A stretch of 64,000 bases of DNA from Solimonas soli DSM 21787 (lineage in GTDB: Bacteria > Pseudomonadota > Gammaproteobacteria > Nevskiales > Nevskiaceae): positions 1 through 64,000 of the forward strand of contig NZ_AXDW01000004.1 of assembly GCF_000474945.1 (NCBI RefSeq), written 5' to 3'. Made by a program: the position numbers and the translations under genes. Positions 14,566-24,008 of this stretch are shown here, in pieces. Under the pieces are notes generated by a model, which was not told where the DNA came from, made no database searches, and saw only the letters and a list, made by a program, of their open reading frames with translations. Position 1 is the first letter of the stretch. Each line of letters begins with the position of its first letter.

Positions 14566-15117
14566 CTAGGGTCGCCCCGGCGCGCGCAGCAGCACGTAGA
14601 CCGCGCCGGTGCCGCCGTCGACGGCGCGCGCCGAGCAGTAGGCGAGCACGTCGCGGCGCTTGCGCAGCCAGCTGCCGAGCAGGGCCTTGATGACGGGGCC
14701 GCTGTTCGGCGAGCCGTTGCCCTTGCCGTGCACGATGCGCACGCAGCGCTGGTCGCGGTCGTGGCAGCGCGCCAGGAACTGCGCGACGGCGAGCTTGGCG
14801 CGCTCGCGGTTCATGCCGTGCAGGTCGAGTTCGCTCTCGATACGGTAATGGCCGCGGCGCAGATGACGCAGCACGCCGTCCTGCACGCCGGGCGCGCGGT
14901 AGAGCAGGGTGTCGCCGCTCTCGATGTCGTCGGGCTCGGTGTCGCGCAGCAGCTCCTGCAGCACGGCAAGTTCATCGGCCTGGCGCTGGCGCGGCAGCGG
15001 TGCCGGCGTCGCGGCTTTCTCGCTGACGCGCGGCGACGGCGCGTGCACGCGCACGCCCTGCATCGCCAGGCGGAACAGCGTCGCGTCGTCGGGCGGGGTG
15101 GCGGAGTCGTCGTTCAT
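14566..15117 (-). CDS. Smr domain-containing protein
   Basis: A 183-residue protein with a C-terminal Smr (small MutS-related) domain, recognisable from 'DLHGM' near residue 97 and 'RIVHGKGNGSPN' near 128. Stand-alone Smr proteins are predicted nucleases or nucleic-acid binders; E. coli SmrB acts at collided ribosomes, but SmrB-type N-terminal features are not certain here. The ATG at 15117 gives an N-terminal tail of about 90 residues that is Pro- and Arg-rich. It is divergent from surE, leaving a 77-base shared promoter region. Confidence 0.85.
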   Translation of the reverse strand: MNDDSATPPDDATLFRLAMQGVRVHAPSPRVSEKAATPAPLPRQRQADELAVLQELLRDTEPDDIESGDTLLYRAPGVQDGVLRHLRRGHYRIESELDLHGMNRERAKLAVAQFLARCHDRDQRCVRIVHGKGNGSPNSGPVIKALLGSWLRKRRDVLAYCSARAVDGGTGAVYVLLRAPGRP

Positions 15118-15194
15118 CGCGCGCCTGTCACGGCCTTGTCCGTGGTCGGCGGAATCATATCCGGTAAACTGTCGGCGACCATCCGTTTCTCCCC

Positions 15195-15941
15195 ATGAAG
15201 ATCCTGCTTTCGAACGACGACGGCTGCCACGCGCCGGGGCTGCTGTGCCTGCGCGACCATCTCCAGGCCCGCCATGAAGTCCGCGTCGTCGCGCCGGACC
15301 GCAACCGCAGCGGCGCCAGCAATTCGCTGACCGTGCTGCGCCCGCTGCGCGCGCAGCACCACGACGATGGCCGCATCAGCGTCGACGGCACGCCGACCGA
15401 TTCGGTCCATCTCGCGCTCAACGGCCTGATCGATTTCAAGCCCGACATCGTCGTCTCCGGCATCAACGCCGGCGCCAACCTCGGCGACGATACGCTGTAT
15501 TCGGGTACCGTCGCGGCGGCGATGGAAGGCCGCCATCTCGGTTACGCGGCGATCGCCGTGTCGAACGTCTCGCACGCGCCGGAGCACTTCGACACCGCCG
15601 GCCGCGTCACGCTGCGCCTGCTCGACGCGCTCGCGCGCGATCCGCTGCCGGCCGACACCATTCTCAACGTCAACGTCCCCGATCTGCCGTTCGAGGCGCT
15701 GCAGGGCTTCGAGGTGACGCGCGCCGGGCGCCGCCATCTCGCCGAGCCGGTGCTGCCGTCGAAGGACCCGCGCGGCCGCACCATCTACTGGATCGGTCCT
15801 GCCGGTGCCGAGGCGGATTGCGGCGAGGGCACGGACTTCCACGCCGTGGCGCGCGGCCGCGTGTCGATCACGCCGCTGCTCGTCGATCTGACGCGCTACG
15901 CGCTGCTCGAGCGCGTCTCGCGCTGGGCGGACGGCCTGTGA
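15195..15941 (+). CDS. surE: 5'/3'-nucleotidase SurE
   Basis: Metal-dependent nucleotidase that releases phosphate from nucleoside monophosphates and polyphosphate, linked to stationary-phase survival. The 248-residue protein starts '[10 protein letters not shown]', giving metal ligands D8 and D9, and has 'RSGASNS' and '[19 protein letters not shown]'. A possible -10 box TAAACT (15165-15170) lies 24 bases upstream. Its stop overlaps the pcm start (GTGA), indicating translational coupling; the surE-pcm pair is widely conserved. Confidence 0.97.
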   Translation: MKILLSNDDGCHAPGLLCLRDHLQARHEVRVVAPDRNRSGASNSLTVLRPLRAQHHDDGRISVDGTPTDSVHLALNGLIDFKPDIVVSGINAGANLGDDTLYSGTVAAAMEGRHLGYAAIAVSNVSHAPEHFDTAGRVTLRLLDALARDPLPADTILNVNVPDLPFEALQGFEVTRAGRRHLAEPVLPSKDPRGRTIYWIGPAGAEADCGEGTDFHAVARGRVSITPLLVDLTRYALLERVSRWADGL

Positions 15942-16606
15942 CGCCGCGCGCGCAGGCGCCGCGCCCGCCGGCCGGCGCGCTGGCGACGGCGCGCACGCGC
16001 CTGCTCGACGAGATCCGCGCCGCCGGCGTGCAGGACGCGGCGGTGCTCGCGGCGCTGGCCAGGGTGCCGCGCGAGAAGTTTCTCGACGACGCGCTGAAGA
16101 ACCGCGCCTACGAGAACAACGCCCTGCCGATCGGCCATGCGCAGACCATTTCGCAGCCGGTCGTCGTCGCCTTCATGACGCAGGCGCTGACGCAGGGGCG
16201 CCGGCTCGAGCGCGTGCTCGAAGTCGGCACCGGCAGCGGCTACCAGACGGCGGTGCTCGCCGAGCTGGTCGACACCGTATTCACGGTCGAGCGCATCAAG
16301 CCGCTGTCCGAGGTCGCGCGCACGCGGCTCGCCGCGCTCGGCTACCGCAACGTGCACTTCGGGTACGCCGACGGCATGAACGGCTGGCTGCCGTATGCGC
16401 CCTACAAGGGCATCCTGGTCACCGCCGGCGCCGAGCGCGTGCCTCCGGCGCTGCTCGAACAACTCGCGCCGGGCGGTCGGCTCGTCATGCCGGTCGGCCC
16501 GCAGGGACGCCAGTCCCTGAAGCTCGTCGAGCGGCGCGGCAGTTCGTTCCGCGAGCAGGATCTCGGCTGGGTCAGCTTCGTGCCGCTGTTGTCGGGGAAA
16601 GTGTGA
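15938..16606 (+). CDS. pcm: protein-L-isoaspartate O-methyltransferase
   Basis: Methylates L-isoaspartyl residues in damaged proteins using S-adenosylmethionine, allowing their repair. The 222-residue protein has the SAM-binding motif '[15 protein letters not shown]' (glycine loop at about 97-101) and the conserved '[20 protein letters not shown]'. The GTG at 15938 overlaps the surE stop by four bases and is preferred over a longer form that would run deep into surE. The last residues resemble the normal family C-terminus. Confidence 0.96.
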   Translation: MTPRAQAPRPPAGALATARTRLLDEIRAAGVQDAAVLAALARVPREKFLDDALKNRAYENNALPIGHAQTISQPVVVAFMTQALTQGRRLERVLEVGTGSGYQTAVLAELVDTVFTVERIKPLSEVARTRLAALGYRNVHFGYADGMNGWLPYAPYKGILVTAGAERVPPALLEQLAPGGRLVMPVGPQGRQSLKLVERRGSSFREQDLGWVSFVPLLSGKV

Positions 16607-16742
16607 TGAACGGCCTTGAGGCGCAGCCGCGATCGCTCCGCCACGTTCCCCGCCGCCCGCTTGCGCAGGGAAGGGTCGGCGGCGGGCGAGCGCGGTTCGC
16701 GCCGCCCTTCGCGAGTCCGGCGGCGCAAGACTAGAGAGCCAC

Positions 16743-17342
16743 ATGCACCTCTTCACGGCCTGGATCGAGCAGTACGTCGCGCAGCTCGGCTATCTGGAAA
16801 TCTTTCTGCTGATGGCGCTCGAATCGAGCCTGTTGCCGGTGCCGTCGGAGCTGGTGATGATTCCCGCCGGCTATCTCGCCCGGCGCGGCGAGCTGAACCC
16901 GGCGCTGGCGGCGCTGTCCGGCGGCTGTGGCTCGCTGCTCGGCGCGAGCGTCAACTACGCGCTCGGCCGCTACGCCGGTCGCGCCTTCCTGCTGCGCTAC
17001 GGCAAGTGGCTGCTGATCGACGAGCGCAAGTACCACGAAGCCGAGAAGCTGTTCCTGCGCAACGCCGTGTGGGCGACCTTCCTCGGCCGCTTCATTCCGG
17101 TGATCCGCCATCTCATCTCGCTGCCGCCCGGCGTGTTCGGCATGCCCAGGGGCGCCTTCGCCGTCGCCACGCTGATCGGCGCCACGCTGTGGTGTACGGT
17201 GCTGGTCGGCATCGGCTGGTGGTTCGGCGAATCGGCGGCGCAGGTGATGCGGCATTATTCGGACGAGATCGGCATCGCCGCCCTTTTGCTGGCGGCGCTG
17301 TTTGTGCTGAGATTCCTGCTGAAGGGCCGCAAGACCCAGTGA
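16743..17342 (+). CDS. DedA family membrane protein
   Basis: A 199-residue polytopic inner-membrane protein of the DedA/SNARE-associated family; some members recycle undecaprenyl phosphate or support membrane homeostasis. Signature regions are 'ALESSLLPVPSELVM' (about 26-40) and 'FLGRFIPVIRHLISLPPG' (about 113-130), the latter the family G/F-x-R-x-x-P-x-x-R motif, plus 4-5 hydrophobic segments. It lies between pcm and nlpD on the same strand, a place often occupied by a DedA gene. The 136 bases before it are GC-rich spacer with no clear signal. Confidence 0.9.
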   Translation: MHLFTAWIEQYVAQLGYLEIFLLMALESSLLPVPSELVMIPAGYLARRGELNPALAALSGGCGSLLGASVNYALGRYAGRAFLLRYGKWLLIDERKYHEAEKLFLRNAVWATFLGRFIPVIRHLISLPPGVFGMPRGAFAVATLIGATLWCTVLVGIGWWFGESAAQVMRHYSDEIGIAALLLAALFVLRFLLKGRKTQ

Positions 17343-17384
17343 AACCGCGCCGACAGCGAGGTCGGCCATCAACGAGGGACCCGC

Positions 17385-18245
17385 ATGATCCGCGACACGA
17401 AGTTGCGCGCCGCGTGCCTGATCACCTGCCTGGCGGGCGCCGCGCTGAGCCTGCAGGGCTGCGCGGGCTGGTCGTCCTGGGAGAACGGCAAGAAGAAGGA
17501 CGTCGGGCCGGTGGTGCCGGAGCGCATGCCGGGGCCGCGCGAGTACGTCGTGCAGCGCGGCGACACCGTGTTCGGCATCGCCTTCCGCAACAATGTCGAC
17601 TACCGCGACGTGGCGCGCTGGAACGACATCGGTCCGGACTTCCTGATCCACCCCGGCCAGGTGCTGCGCCTGCGCGCGCCGAAGCAGGCGGCCGATGCGC
17701 CGCCGAAGCCGCAGACGCGCTTCCAGACCGACCAGATGCAGTCGCGCGCGATCGAGGACGCCGGCGTCGCCGCGCCGCAGGCGGTGACCGCCGACTCGCC
17801 GCCGCCGGCCATCGCGCCGCCGCCGCCGCCCAAGCCCGGCGACGACGACGTCAAGCCGGGCAGCTACGCCTGGGGCTGGCCGGTCGAGCGCGCGCCGGTC
17901 ATCCGCGGCTTCGGCCAGCAAGGCAGCAAGGGCGTCGACTTCACCGGCGTCGAGGGCCAGCCGGTGTTCGCGGCGGCGCCGGGCCGCGTGGTCTACAGCG
18001 GCAATGCGCTGAAGGGCTACGGCGAGCTGATCATCATCAAGCACGACGACGTCTATCTCTCCGCCTACGGCTACAACCGCAAGCGCTACGTCAAGGAAGG
18101 CGACGTCGTCACGACCGGCCAGCCGATCGCCGAGATGGGCCTCGGGCCGGAGAACAAGCCGCTCCTGCACTTCGAGATTCGCGAGAAGGGCGCGCCGATC
18201 AGCCCGGCCCTCAAGCTGCCGGCGCGGCTCAGCGCGGCGAAGTAG
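17385..18245 (+). CDS. nlpD: NlpD-like LysM/LytM lipoprotein, amidase activator
   Basis: Outer-membrane lipoprotein expected to activate a periplasmic amidase such as AmiC during cell separation. The signal peptide ends in the lipobox LQGC (lipidated C26). A LysM peptidoglycan-binding domain covers about residues 53-97, then a Pro-rich linker, then an M23/LytM domain (about 165-275). The domain is degenerate: 'SKGVDF' lacks the usual metal-binding His, and the second His pair is reduced to the one in 'LHFEIR', as in activator-type NlpD/EnvC proteins. The surE-pcm-nlpD order supports the assignment. Its 3' end overlaps the convergent desaturase by 17 bases. Confidence 0.9.
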   Translation: MIRDTKLRAACLITCLAGAALSLQGCAGWSSWENGKKKDVGPVVPERMPGPREYVVQRGDTVFGIAFRNNVDYRDVARWNDIGPDFLIHPGQVLRLRAPKQAADAPPKPQTRFQTDQMQSRAIEDAGVAAPQAVTADSPPPAIAPPPPPKPGDDDVKPGSYAWGWPVERAPVIRGFGQQGSKGVDFTGVEGQPVFAAAPGRVVYSGNALKGYGELIIIKHDDVYLSAYGYNRKRYVKEGDVVTTGQPIAEMGLGPENKPLLHFEIREKGAPISPALKLPARLSAAK

Positions 18246-19311
18246 CGGTGGCCAGGCCGGGGCGGCGCGGCACGCCGTCGTAGTCCGTCCACCGGCCTTC
18301 GTCGAGGTCGAACAGGCGGCAGTGCCGCGCGGTCGCGAAGTACCACTTCCAGGAGAAGCGCTGCACGACGATGCTTCCCGGCAGCGCGGCCTCGAGGCGG
18401 CGCTGCGCCGGCGTCAGGCCGTACAGCGGGATGCCCATGTCGACGTGATGCGCGGTGTGCTCGAGGATGTGGTGCAGCACGCCGCCGAGGCCGCCGGGCA
18501 TGCGCAGGTGCACGGTGGTGGAGACGAACGGCGCCGCCGCCGCCCACTGCGTCTTGTCGGCGTACCAGCGGATGCGCGGATGCGTGTGGTGCGCGTAGAC
18601 GACGAAGCCGATCAGCGTGTTCCAGGCCAGAAAGGGCACGGCGAAGCCGCACAGCAGCAGCGACCAGGCCGGCTGCGCGGTCAGCGCCGCGGCGGCGACC
18701 AGTCCGCCGATCCAGGCGAGCGCGTAGGCGCTGACCAGCAGACCGTCCCAGACAAAGGCGCGGCGCTGTGCCTTCAGGTAGCGCGCGCCGGGGAAGAACA
18801 TGCGCAGCCACCAGATCTCGACGAGGTAGTACAGGCCGGGCGCCCAGCCGCTGCGATACAGGCGTTCGAGCGCGCGCCGCCAGGACGGCAGCGCGCGGTA
18901 TTCGGCCGGCGTCAGCGGCGCCCAGACGAAGTCGAAGCCCTTGAGGTTCGTGTAGCCGTGGTGGACGACGTTGTGGCCGACCTCCCAGAGGCTGTACGGC
19001 GTCAGCGAGGGCAGGAACAGCAGGCGTCCGAGCACCTGGTTGAGCCGCTTGCGCGGCGTGAAGCTCTGGTGACAGGCATCGTGGCCGAGGATGAACAGGC
19101 GGCCGATGACCAGGCCGGCGGCGAGGCCGGCCAGCAGCTTGGCGAACAGCGAGGGCAGCACGACGACCGCGCTCATCAGCGCCGCGTAGAGCGCGAAATC
19201 GAAGGCGGAGAGGGCGAGGGCGCGCGGCGTGCTGCGCGTGCGGAATTCGTGCAGCCAGCTGCGGATCGTCTGGCGCGGCGGCAGTGCGGCGGCGCGGCGG
19301 GGGGAGGCCAT
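18229..19311 (-). CDS. fatty acid desaturase family membrane protein
   Basis: A 360-residue diiron membrane desaturase or hydroxylase-type protein. The three histidine boxes are clear: HDACHQ (77-82), HNVVHH (113-118) and HTAHH (285-289), with four or more membrane segments between them. Such enzymes introduce double bonds or hydroxyls into acyl chains or other lipids; the exact substrate cannot be told. The start at 19311 ('MASPRRAAAL') is chosen because it falls just before conserved sequence, but in-frame ATGs at 19329 and 19383 are possible. It is transcribed towards nlpD and divergent from alaC. Confidence 0.88.
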   Translation of the reverse strand: MASPRRAAALPPRQTIRSWLHEFRTRSTPRALALSAFDFALYAALMSAVVVLPSLFAKLLAGLAAGLVIGRLFILGHDACHQSFTPRKRLNQVLGRLLFLPSLTPYSLWEVGHNVVHHGYTNLKGFDFVWAPLTPAEYRALPSWRRALERLYRSGWAPGLYYLVEIWWLRMFFPGARYLKAQRRAFVWDGLLVSAYALAWIGGLVAAAALTAQPAWSLLLCGFAVPFLAWNTLIGFVVYAHHTHPRIRWYADKTQWAAAAPFVSTTVHLRMPGGLGGVLHHILEHTAHHVDMGIPLYGLTPAQRRLEAALPGSIVVQRFSWKWYFATARHCRLFDLDEGRWTDYDGVPRRPGLATATSPR

Positions 19312-19469
19312 GCGGTGCGTTCCGGGCATCGCGCCGCAAGCCGGCGCACCGCGATGCTGGCGGTCGGCGGCGCCGGCCGGCATTGACGGCGATCATTGCG
19401 ATTCCCGCCGTGTGCCTCGCCGGCACCGGCAAACCTTGCAGCGACAAGGGTTTGAAGAAGGTTTTTGGC

Positions 19470-19498
19470 TTGCGGGGAAACCCCCGACTTGCTCTAAT
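19470..19498 (+). promoter_or_regulatory. candidate sigma70 promoter of alaC-hom
   Basis: TTGCGG (19470-19475), a 17-base spacer, then TCTAAT (19493-19498), which is five of six to the -10 consensus. It would give a leader of about 60 bases before the alaC GTG. No leader peptide or attenuator was seen. Confidence 0.5.
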
Positions 19499-19566
19499 AC
19501 CGCCCCTTTTAAGCTCCGTCCCGGAGCCCGCGGTCGCGCAGTCCCTCCCATCCATCCAGGAATCCC

Positions 19567-20802
19567 GTGAACACCGTCTTCCCGCGCATCCAGCGCCTGC
19601 CTCCTTACGTCTTCAACATCGTCGGCGATTTGAAGAAGGCGGCCCGAGCTCGCGGCGACGACGTCATCGATTTCTCGATGGGCAATCCGGACCAGCCGAC
19701 GCCCAAGCACATCCTCGACAAGCTGGTCGAAGCCTCGGTGCGCGGCACCGATTCGGACTACGTGAAGCCGGAGCTGCACGACGAGGACGGCACGCACACG
19801 CACCGCTATTCGGTGAGCAAGGGCGTGCCGCGCCTGCGCCGCGCCATGGCGCGCTGGTACAAGACGCGCTACGAGGTCGAGCTCGATCCGGAGACCGAAG
19901 TCATCGCGACCATCGGTTCCAAGGAAGGCCTCGCGCATCTGGCTTTCGCGACGCTCGATGCCGGCGACGTGGTGCTGGTGCCGAACCCGGCCTATCCGAT
20001 CCATCCCTACGGCGTGGTGCTGGCCGGTGCCGACGTGCGCCACGTGCGGCTGACGCCGGACGTCGATTTCTTCGAGGAACTGCAGAAGGCCATCAAGGAA
20101 TCGTGGCCGACGCCGAAGATGCTGATCCTCAACTTCCCGGGCAATCCGACGACGCAGTGCGTCGAGCTGGATTTCTTCGAGAAGGTGGTGGCGATCTGCC
20201 GCGAGCACCAGATCTGGCTGGTGCACGACATCGCCTACGCCGACATCGTGTTCGACGGCTACACCGCGCCGAGCGTGCTGCAGGTACCGGGCGCCAAGGA
20301 CGTCGCCGTCGAGTTCTTCACGCTGTCCAAGAGCTACAACATGCCGGGCTGGCGCGTCGGCTTCATGGCCGGCAACCCGACGCTGGTCAGCGCGCTGGCG
20401 CGCATCAAGTCGTATCTCGACTACGGCATGTTCACGCCGATCCAGGTCGCCGCGATCGCCGCGCTCGAAGGCCCGCAGCAGTGCGTCGCCGAGGTCCGCC
20501 ACATGTACCAACAGCGCCGCGACGTGCTCTGCGACGGCCTCAACGCGGCCGGCTGGAAGGTCGACAAGCCGAAGGCGACGATGTTCGTCTGGGCCGAGAT
20601 CCCGGAGCCGTTCAAGGCGCTCGGTTCGCTCGAATTCTCGAAGCGGCTGATGGAACAGGCGCACGTTGCCGTCTCGCCGGGCATCGGCTTCGGCGAGTAC
20701 GGCGACACGCACGTGCGCTTCGCGCTGATCGAGAACGAGCAGCGCACGCGCCAGGCGATCCGCAACATCAAGAAGTTCCTCAAGGAAGCCAAAACGTCAT
20801 GA
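19567..20802 (+). CDS. alaC: alanine transaminase, AlaC type
   Basis: PLP-dependent class I aminotransferase, most like AlaC, which forms alanine from pyruvate and glutamate. The 411-residue protein has the PLP lysine K255 in '[15 protein letters not shown]', '[11 protein letters not shown]' and '[10 protein letters not shown]'. It starts at GTG 19567. Compared with AlaC sequences I remember, it carries an extra acidic stretch, '[17 protein letters not shown]', around residues 61-77 before '[14 protein letters not shown]'. The stop overlaps the hom ATG (ATGA), so the two are coupled, as in other proteobacteria that place this gene before hom. Confidence 0.93.
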   Translation: MNTVFPRIQRLPPYVFNIVGDLKKAARARGDDVIDFSMGNPDQPTPKHILDKLVEASVRGTDSDYVKPELHDEDGTHTHRYSVSKGVPRLRRAMARWYKTRYEVELDPETEVIATIGSKEGLAHLAFATLDAGDVVLVPNPAYPIHPYGVVLAGADVRHVRLTPDVDFFEELQKAIKESWPTPKMLILNFPGNPTTQCVELDFFEKVVAICREHQIWLVHDIAYADIVFDGYTAPSVLQVPGAKDVAVEFFTLSKSYNMPGWRVGFMAGNPTLVSALARIKSYLDYGMFTPIQVAAIAALEGPQQCVAEVRHMYQQRRDVLCDGLNAAGWKVDKPKATMFVWAEIPEPFKALGSLEFSKRLMEQAHVAVSPGIGFGEYGDTHVRFALIENEQRTRQAIRNIKKFLKEAKTS

Positions 20803-22118
20803 CCGCGGTCCGTGTAGCTGTCATCGGCCTCGGCACCGTCGGTCAGGGCGTGGTTCGCCTGCTGAAGAACAACGCTGCGGAAATCGCGCGCCGCGTCGGC
20901 CGTCCGCTGGTCGTCACGCAGGTGTCGTCGCGCGATCCGCACAAGGCGCGCGATTGCGATCTGTCCGGCATCACCGTGGTCGGCGATGCGCTGCAGATCG
21001 CGCGCGAGGCCGACGTCGACGTGGTCGTCGAGCTGATCGGCGGCATCAGCCCGGCGCGCGAGCTGATCGAAGCCGCGCTGGCGCGCGGCAAGCCGGTGGT
21101 CACCGCCAACAAGGCGCTGCTCGCCGAGCACGGCAACCGTCTCTTCGCGCAGGCGCGCAAGGCCGGCGTCAGCATCGGCTTCGAGGCGGCGGTGGCCGGC
21201 GGCATTCCGGTCATCAAGGCGATTCGCGAAGGCCTCGCCGGCAACCGCATCGAACGTCTCGCCGGCATCATCAACGGCACCTGCAACTACATCGTCACGC
21301 AGATGCAGGAGAAGGGCCAGAGTTTCGCCGACGCGCTGCGCGACGCGCAGAAGCTCGGCTACGCCGAAGCCGATCCGACCTTCGACATCGAGGGCCTCGA
21401 TGCCGCGCACAAGCTGACCATCCTCGCCAGCATCGCCTTCGGCATGCCGCTCGACGCGAAGTCGGTGGCCGTCGAAGGCATCACCAAGGTGACGCCGCAG
21501 GACATCCAGATCGCGCAGGTGTTCGGCTACCGCATCAAGCTGCTCGGCATCGCCAAGCGCAGCGGCCAGGGCGCTGATGCCGGCGTCGAGCTGCGCGTGC
21601 ATCCGACGCTGATCCCGGAAACCACGCTGCTGGCCAAGGTCGACGGCGTGCTGAATTCGGTGCTGATCCGCGGCAACGCGGTCGGCGAGGTCGGCCTCTA
21701 CGGGCGCGGCGCCGGCGGCGACGCGACCGCCTCGGCGGTGGTCGCCGATCTGATCGACGTGGCGCGCGGCCTGGGCGCCGATCCGCGCCACGCCGTGCCG
21801 CCGCTGGCCTTCCAGCCGGACGCCGTGCAGGCCCTGCCGGTGCTGCCGATGGCGGCGGTCGCCAGCGCGTTCTATCTGCGCCTCAAGGTCGCCGACGAAG
21901 CAGGCGTGCTGTCGAAACTGACGACGATCCTGGCCGCGCATGACATCAGCGTCGAAGCGATCCTGCAGCGCGAGCCGCAGGGTCACGAGGACGCGCACGT
22001 CGCCCTGATCACCTCGGTCATCGAGCAGGGCCGCTTCGACCACGCGCTCGCCGAAATCCTGCGCCTGCCGTTCGTGCGCGAAGGCGCGGCGATGCTGCGC
22101 GTCGAGAAATTCGATTGA
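20799..22118 (+). CDS. hom: homoserine dehydrogenase
   Basis: NAD(P)H-dependent reduction of aspartate semialdehyde to homoserine, the branch point to threonine and methionine. The 439-residue monofunctional form has an N-terminal Rossmann motif '[10 protein letters not shown]', the catalytic region '[14 protein letters not shown]' and '[20 protein letters not shown]', and a C-terminal ACT domain (about 352-430) expected to bind threonine for feedback inhibition. It is not fused to aspartokinase. The ATG overlaps the alaC stop by four bases; a much longer upstream extension in the same frame lies inside alaC and is not real. Confidence 0.97.
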   Translation: MTAVRVAVIGLGTVGQGVVRLLKNNAAEIARRVGRPLVVTQVSSRDPHKARDCDLSGITVVGDALQIAREADVDVVVELIGGISPARELIEAALARGKPVVTANKALLAEHGNRLFAQARKAGVSIGFEAAVAGGIPVIKAIREGLAGNRIERLAGIINGTCNYIVTQMQEKGQSFADALRDAQKLGYAEADPTFDIEGLDAAHKLTILASIAFGMPLDAKSVAVEGITKVTPQDIQIAQVFGYRIKLLGIAKRSGQGADAGVELRVHPTLIPETTLLAKVDGVLNSVLIRGNAVGEVGLYGRGAGGDATASAVVADLIDVARGLGADPRHAVPPLAFQPDAVQALPVLPMAAVASAFYLRLKVADEAGVLSKLTTILAAHDISVEAILQREPQGHEDAHVALITSVIEQGRFDHALAEILRLPFVREGAAMLRVEKFD

Positions 22119-22134
22119 GAGGCGACTGAGCGCG

Positions 22135-22758
22135 ATGGGCCTGCCCGCTGCCAGCATCGATCTCTCGCCGGTGACGCTCGCCGGCCAGCACGTGCGTCTC
22201 GAACCGCTGCGCCACGAGCATCTCGACGCGCTGGCCGCGGCCGGCGCCGATCCGGCGATCTGGACCTGGTTTCCGCAGCAGTTCGGCACGCCGCAGGCGA
22301 TGCGCCGCTTCGTCGAGCAGGCGCTGGCCTGGCAGCAGGCCGGTATCGCGCAGGTCTTCGTGCAGATCGAGACGCAGGGCGGCCGGCTGGTCGGCAGCAC
22401 GCGCATCGCGCAGGTCGACACCACGCATCGCCGCGCCGAGATCGGCTGGACCTGGCTGGTGCCGGCGGCGCAGCGCACCGCCATCAACACCGAAGCGAAG
22501 TACCTGCTGCTGCGCCACGCCTTCGAGACCCTGGGCCTGATGCGCGTCGAGTTCAAGACCGACAGCCTCAACGACAAGTCGCGGCGCGCGCTGGCGCGCA
22601 TCGGCGCGACCGAGGAAGGCATCTTCCGCCGGCACATGCTGACCGAGTCCGGCCGCGTGCGCGACAGCGTCTACTTCAGCGTGGTCGACGTCGAGTGGCC
22701 GCGCGTGAAGGCGCACATCGAGCAGTTGCTGGCGCGCGCGCTGTCGGGCGACGCCTGA
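22135..22758 (+). CDS. GNAT family N-acetyltransferase, RimJ/RimL type
   Basis: A 207-residue acetyltransferase of the RimJ/RimL-like group that uses acetyl-CoA to modify an amino group on a protein N-terminus or small molecule. Family features are 'HVRLEPLRHEHLDAL' at the N-terminus, 'VGSTRIAQVDTTHRRAEIGWTWL', and 'LMRVEFKTDSLNDKSRRALARIGATEEG' near 139-166, the usual acetyl-CoA-binding end. It starts 16 bases after hom and ends 40 bases before thrC on the same strand, so it is probably part of that operon. The substrate is unknown. Confidence 0.87.
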   Translation: MGLPAASIDLSPVTLAGQHVRLEPLRHEHLDALAAAGADPAIWTWFPQQFGTPQAMRRFVEQALAWQQAGIAQVFVQIETQGGRLVGSTRIAQVDTTHRRAEIGWTWLVPAAQRTAINTEAKYLLLRHAFETLGLMRVEFKTDSLNDKSRRALARIGATEEGIFRRHMLTESGRVRDSVYFSVVDVEWPRVKAHIEQLLARALSGDA

Positions 22759-22798
22759 TTCGTCGAATCCATTTCCCGCCGTTCCAACGAGACCCGAA

Positions 22799-23917
22799 GT
22801 GACCCGCTATACCGGCCTGATCGAACACTACCGTGACCGCCTGCCGCTGGCTGCCGACGCCCGCGCCATTTCGCTCGGCGAGGGCCGCACGCCGCTGATC
22901 AAGCTCGACAACCTGCCGAAGAAGGTCGGCTTCGAGGGCGAGCTGTACGTGAAGTTCGAGGGCCTCAATCCGACGGGCTCGTTCAAGGACCGCGGCATGA
23001 CGGTCGCCGTCACCCAGGCCGTGCACGAGGGCGCCAAGGCCATCATCTGCGCCTCGACCGGCAACACCTCGGCGGCGGCCGCCGCCTACGCGGTGCGCGC
23101 CGGCGTCACCGCCTTCGTGCTGATCCCGGAAGGCAAGATCGCGCTCGGCAAGCTGGCGCAGGCCGTCGTGCACGGCGCCGTGGTGATCCAGATCCAGGGC
23201 AACTTCGACGACGGCATGCGCCTCGTCAAGGAGATCGGCCAGACCACGCCGGTGGCGATCGTCAACTCGATCAACCCGTACCGCCTGCAGGGCCAGAAGA
23301 CGGCGGCGTTCGAGATCGTCGAAGCGCTGGGCCGCGCGCCGGACTTCCACTGCATCCCGGTCGGCAACGCCGGCAACATCAGCGCGCACTGGATCGGCTA
23401 CAGCGAGATGGCCGGCATCGCGACACCGATCAGCGCGCAGCATCGCGAAGGCCGTTTCCTCGACCGGCCGCTGACCGACCGGCGTCCGCGCATGGTCGGC
23501 TACCAGGCCGCCGGCAGCGCGCCGTTCATGCGCGGCGGTCCGGTCAAGAATCCGGAAACCGTGGCCACGGCGATCCGCATCGGCGATCCGCAGTCCTGGG
23601 ATCTCGCCTGGACGCTGCAGAAGGAATCGAACGGCTGGTTCGACGAATGCACGGACGAGGACATCGTCGCCACGCAGAAGCTGCTGGCGGCGAGCGAGGG
23701 CGTGTTCTGCGAGCCGGCTTCGGCCGCCTCGCTGTGCGGCGCGCTGCGCGACATCAGGACCGGCAGGATTGCGCAGGGTTCGACGGTGGTCTGCACGCTG
23801 ACCGGCAACGGCCTCAAGGATCCGGACATCGTCATGAAGGACGGCCTGAAGTCGCTGATCCAGGTCGCGCCGGAACGCGCGGCCGTCGAGAAGGCATTGC
23901 TCGCGCATCTCAAGTAG
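22799..23917 (+). CDS. thrC: threonine synthase
   Basis: PLP enzyme converting O-phosphohomoserine to threonine. The 372-residue short form has the PLP lysine K63 in 'NPTGSFKDRGM', 'ASTGNTSAAAAAYA', 'PVGNAGNISAHWIGY' and 'LTGNGLKDP'. The start is GTG at 22799. Together with hom upstream it completes the threonine branch; the intervening acetyltransferase gene is unusual but short. A composite hairpin follows the stop. Confidence 0.97.
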   Translation: MTRYTGLIEHYRDRLPLAADARAISLGEGRTPLIKLDNLPKKVGFEGELYVKFEGLNPTGSFKDRGMTVAVTQAVHEGAKAIICASTGNTSAAAAAYAVRAGVTAFVLIPEGKIALGKLAQAVVHGAVVIQIQGNFDDGMRLVKEIGQTTPVAIVNSINPYRLQGQKTAAFEIVEALGRAPDFHCIPVGNAGNISAHWIGYSEMAGIATPISAQHREGRFLDRPLTDRRPRMVGYQAAGSAPFMRGGPVKNPETVATAIRIGDPQSWDLAWTLQKESNGWFDECTDEDIVATQKLLAASEGVFCEPASAASLCGALRDIRTGRIAQGSTVVCTLTGNGLKDPDIVMKDGLKSLIQVAPERAAVEKALLAHLK

Positions 23918-23924
23918 GCGGGAT

Positions 23925-23963
23925 CGCCGAGATGGCATCCCCACGGGGATTCGAAGCTCGGCG
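23925..23963 (+). terminator. composite hairpin after thrC
   Basis: Outer inverted repeat CGCCGAG (23925-23931) / CTCGGCG (23957-23963) encloses an inner perfect repeat ATCCCC (23937-23942) / GGGGAT (23945-23950). It starts 7 bases after the thrC stop. There is no T-run; the structure fits an mRNA 3' end but could be chance in this GC-rich gap. Confidence 0.35.
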
Positions 23964-24008
23964 AATGGGGGGCTCGACGCCGCGCCGCGCCGCGGCGACG
24001 CTACCGCC

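Noticed and set aside
20421-22637. Very long - strand open frame opposite alaC, hom and the acetyltransferase
   Set aside because: It is antisense to clearly recognised proteins, has low-complexity Arg/Ala/Asp composition and no family motifs; long antisense frames are expected in GC-rich DNA.
23925-23963. GGGGATTCGAA piece considered as tRNA or attachment-site remnant
   Set aside because: No cloverleaf can be built; it is better explained as part of the hairpin after thrC.
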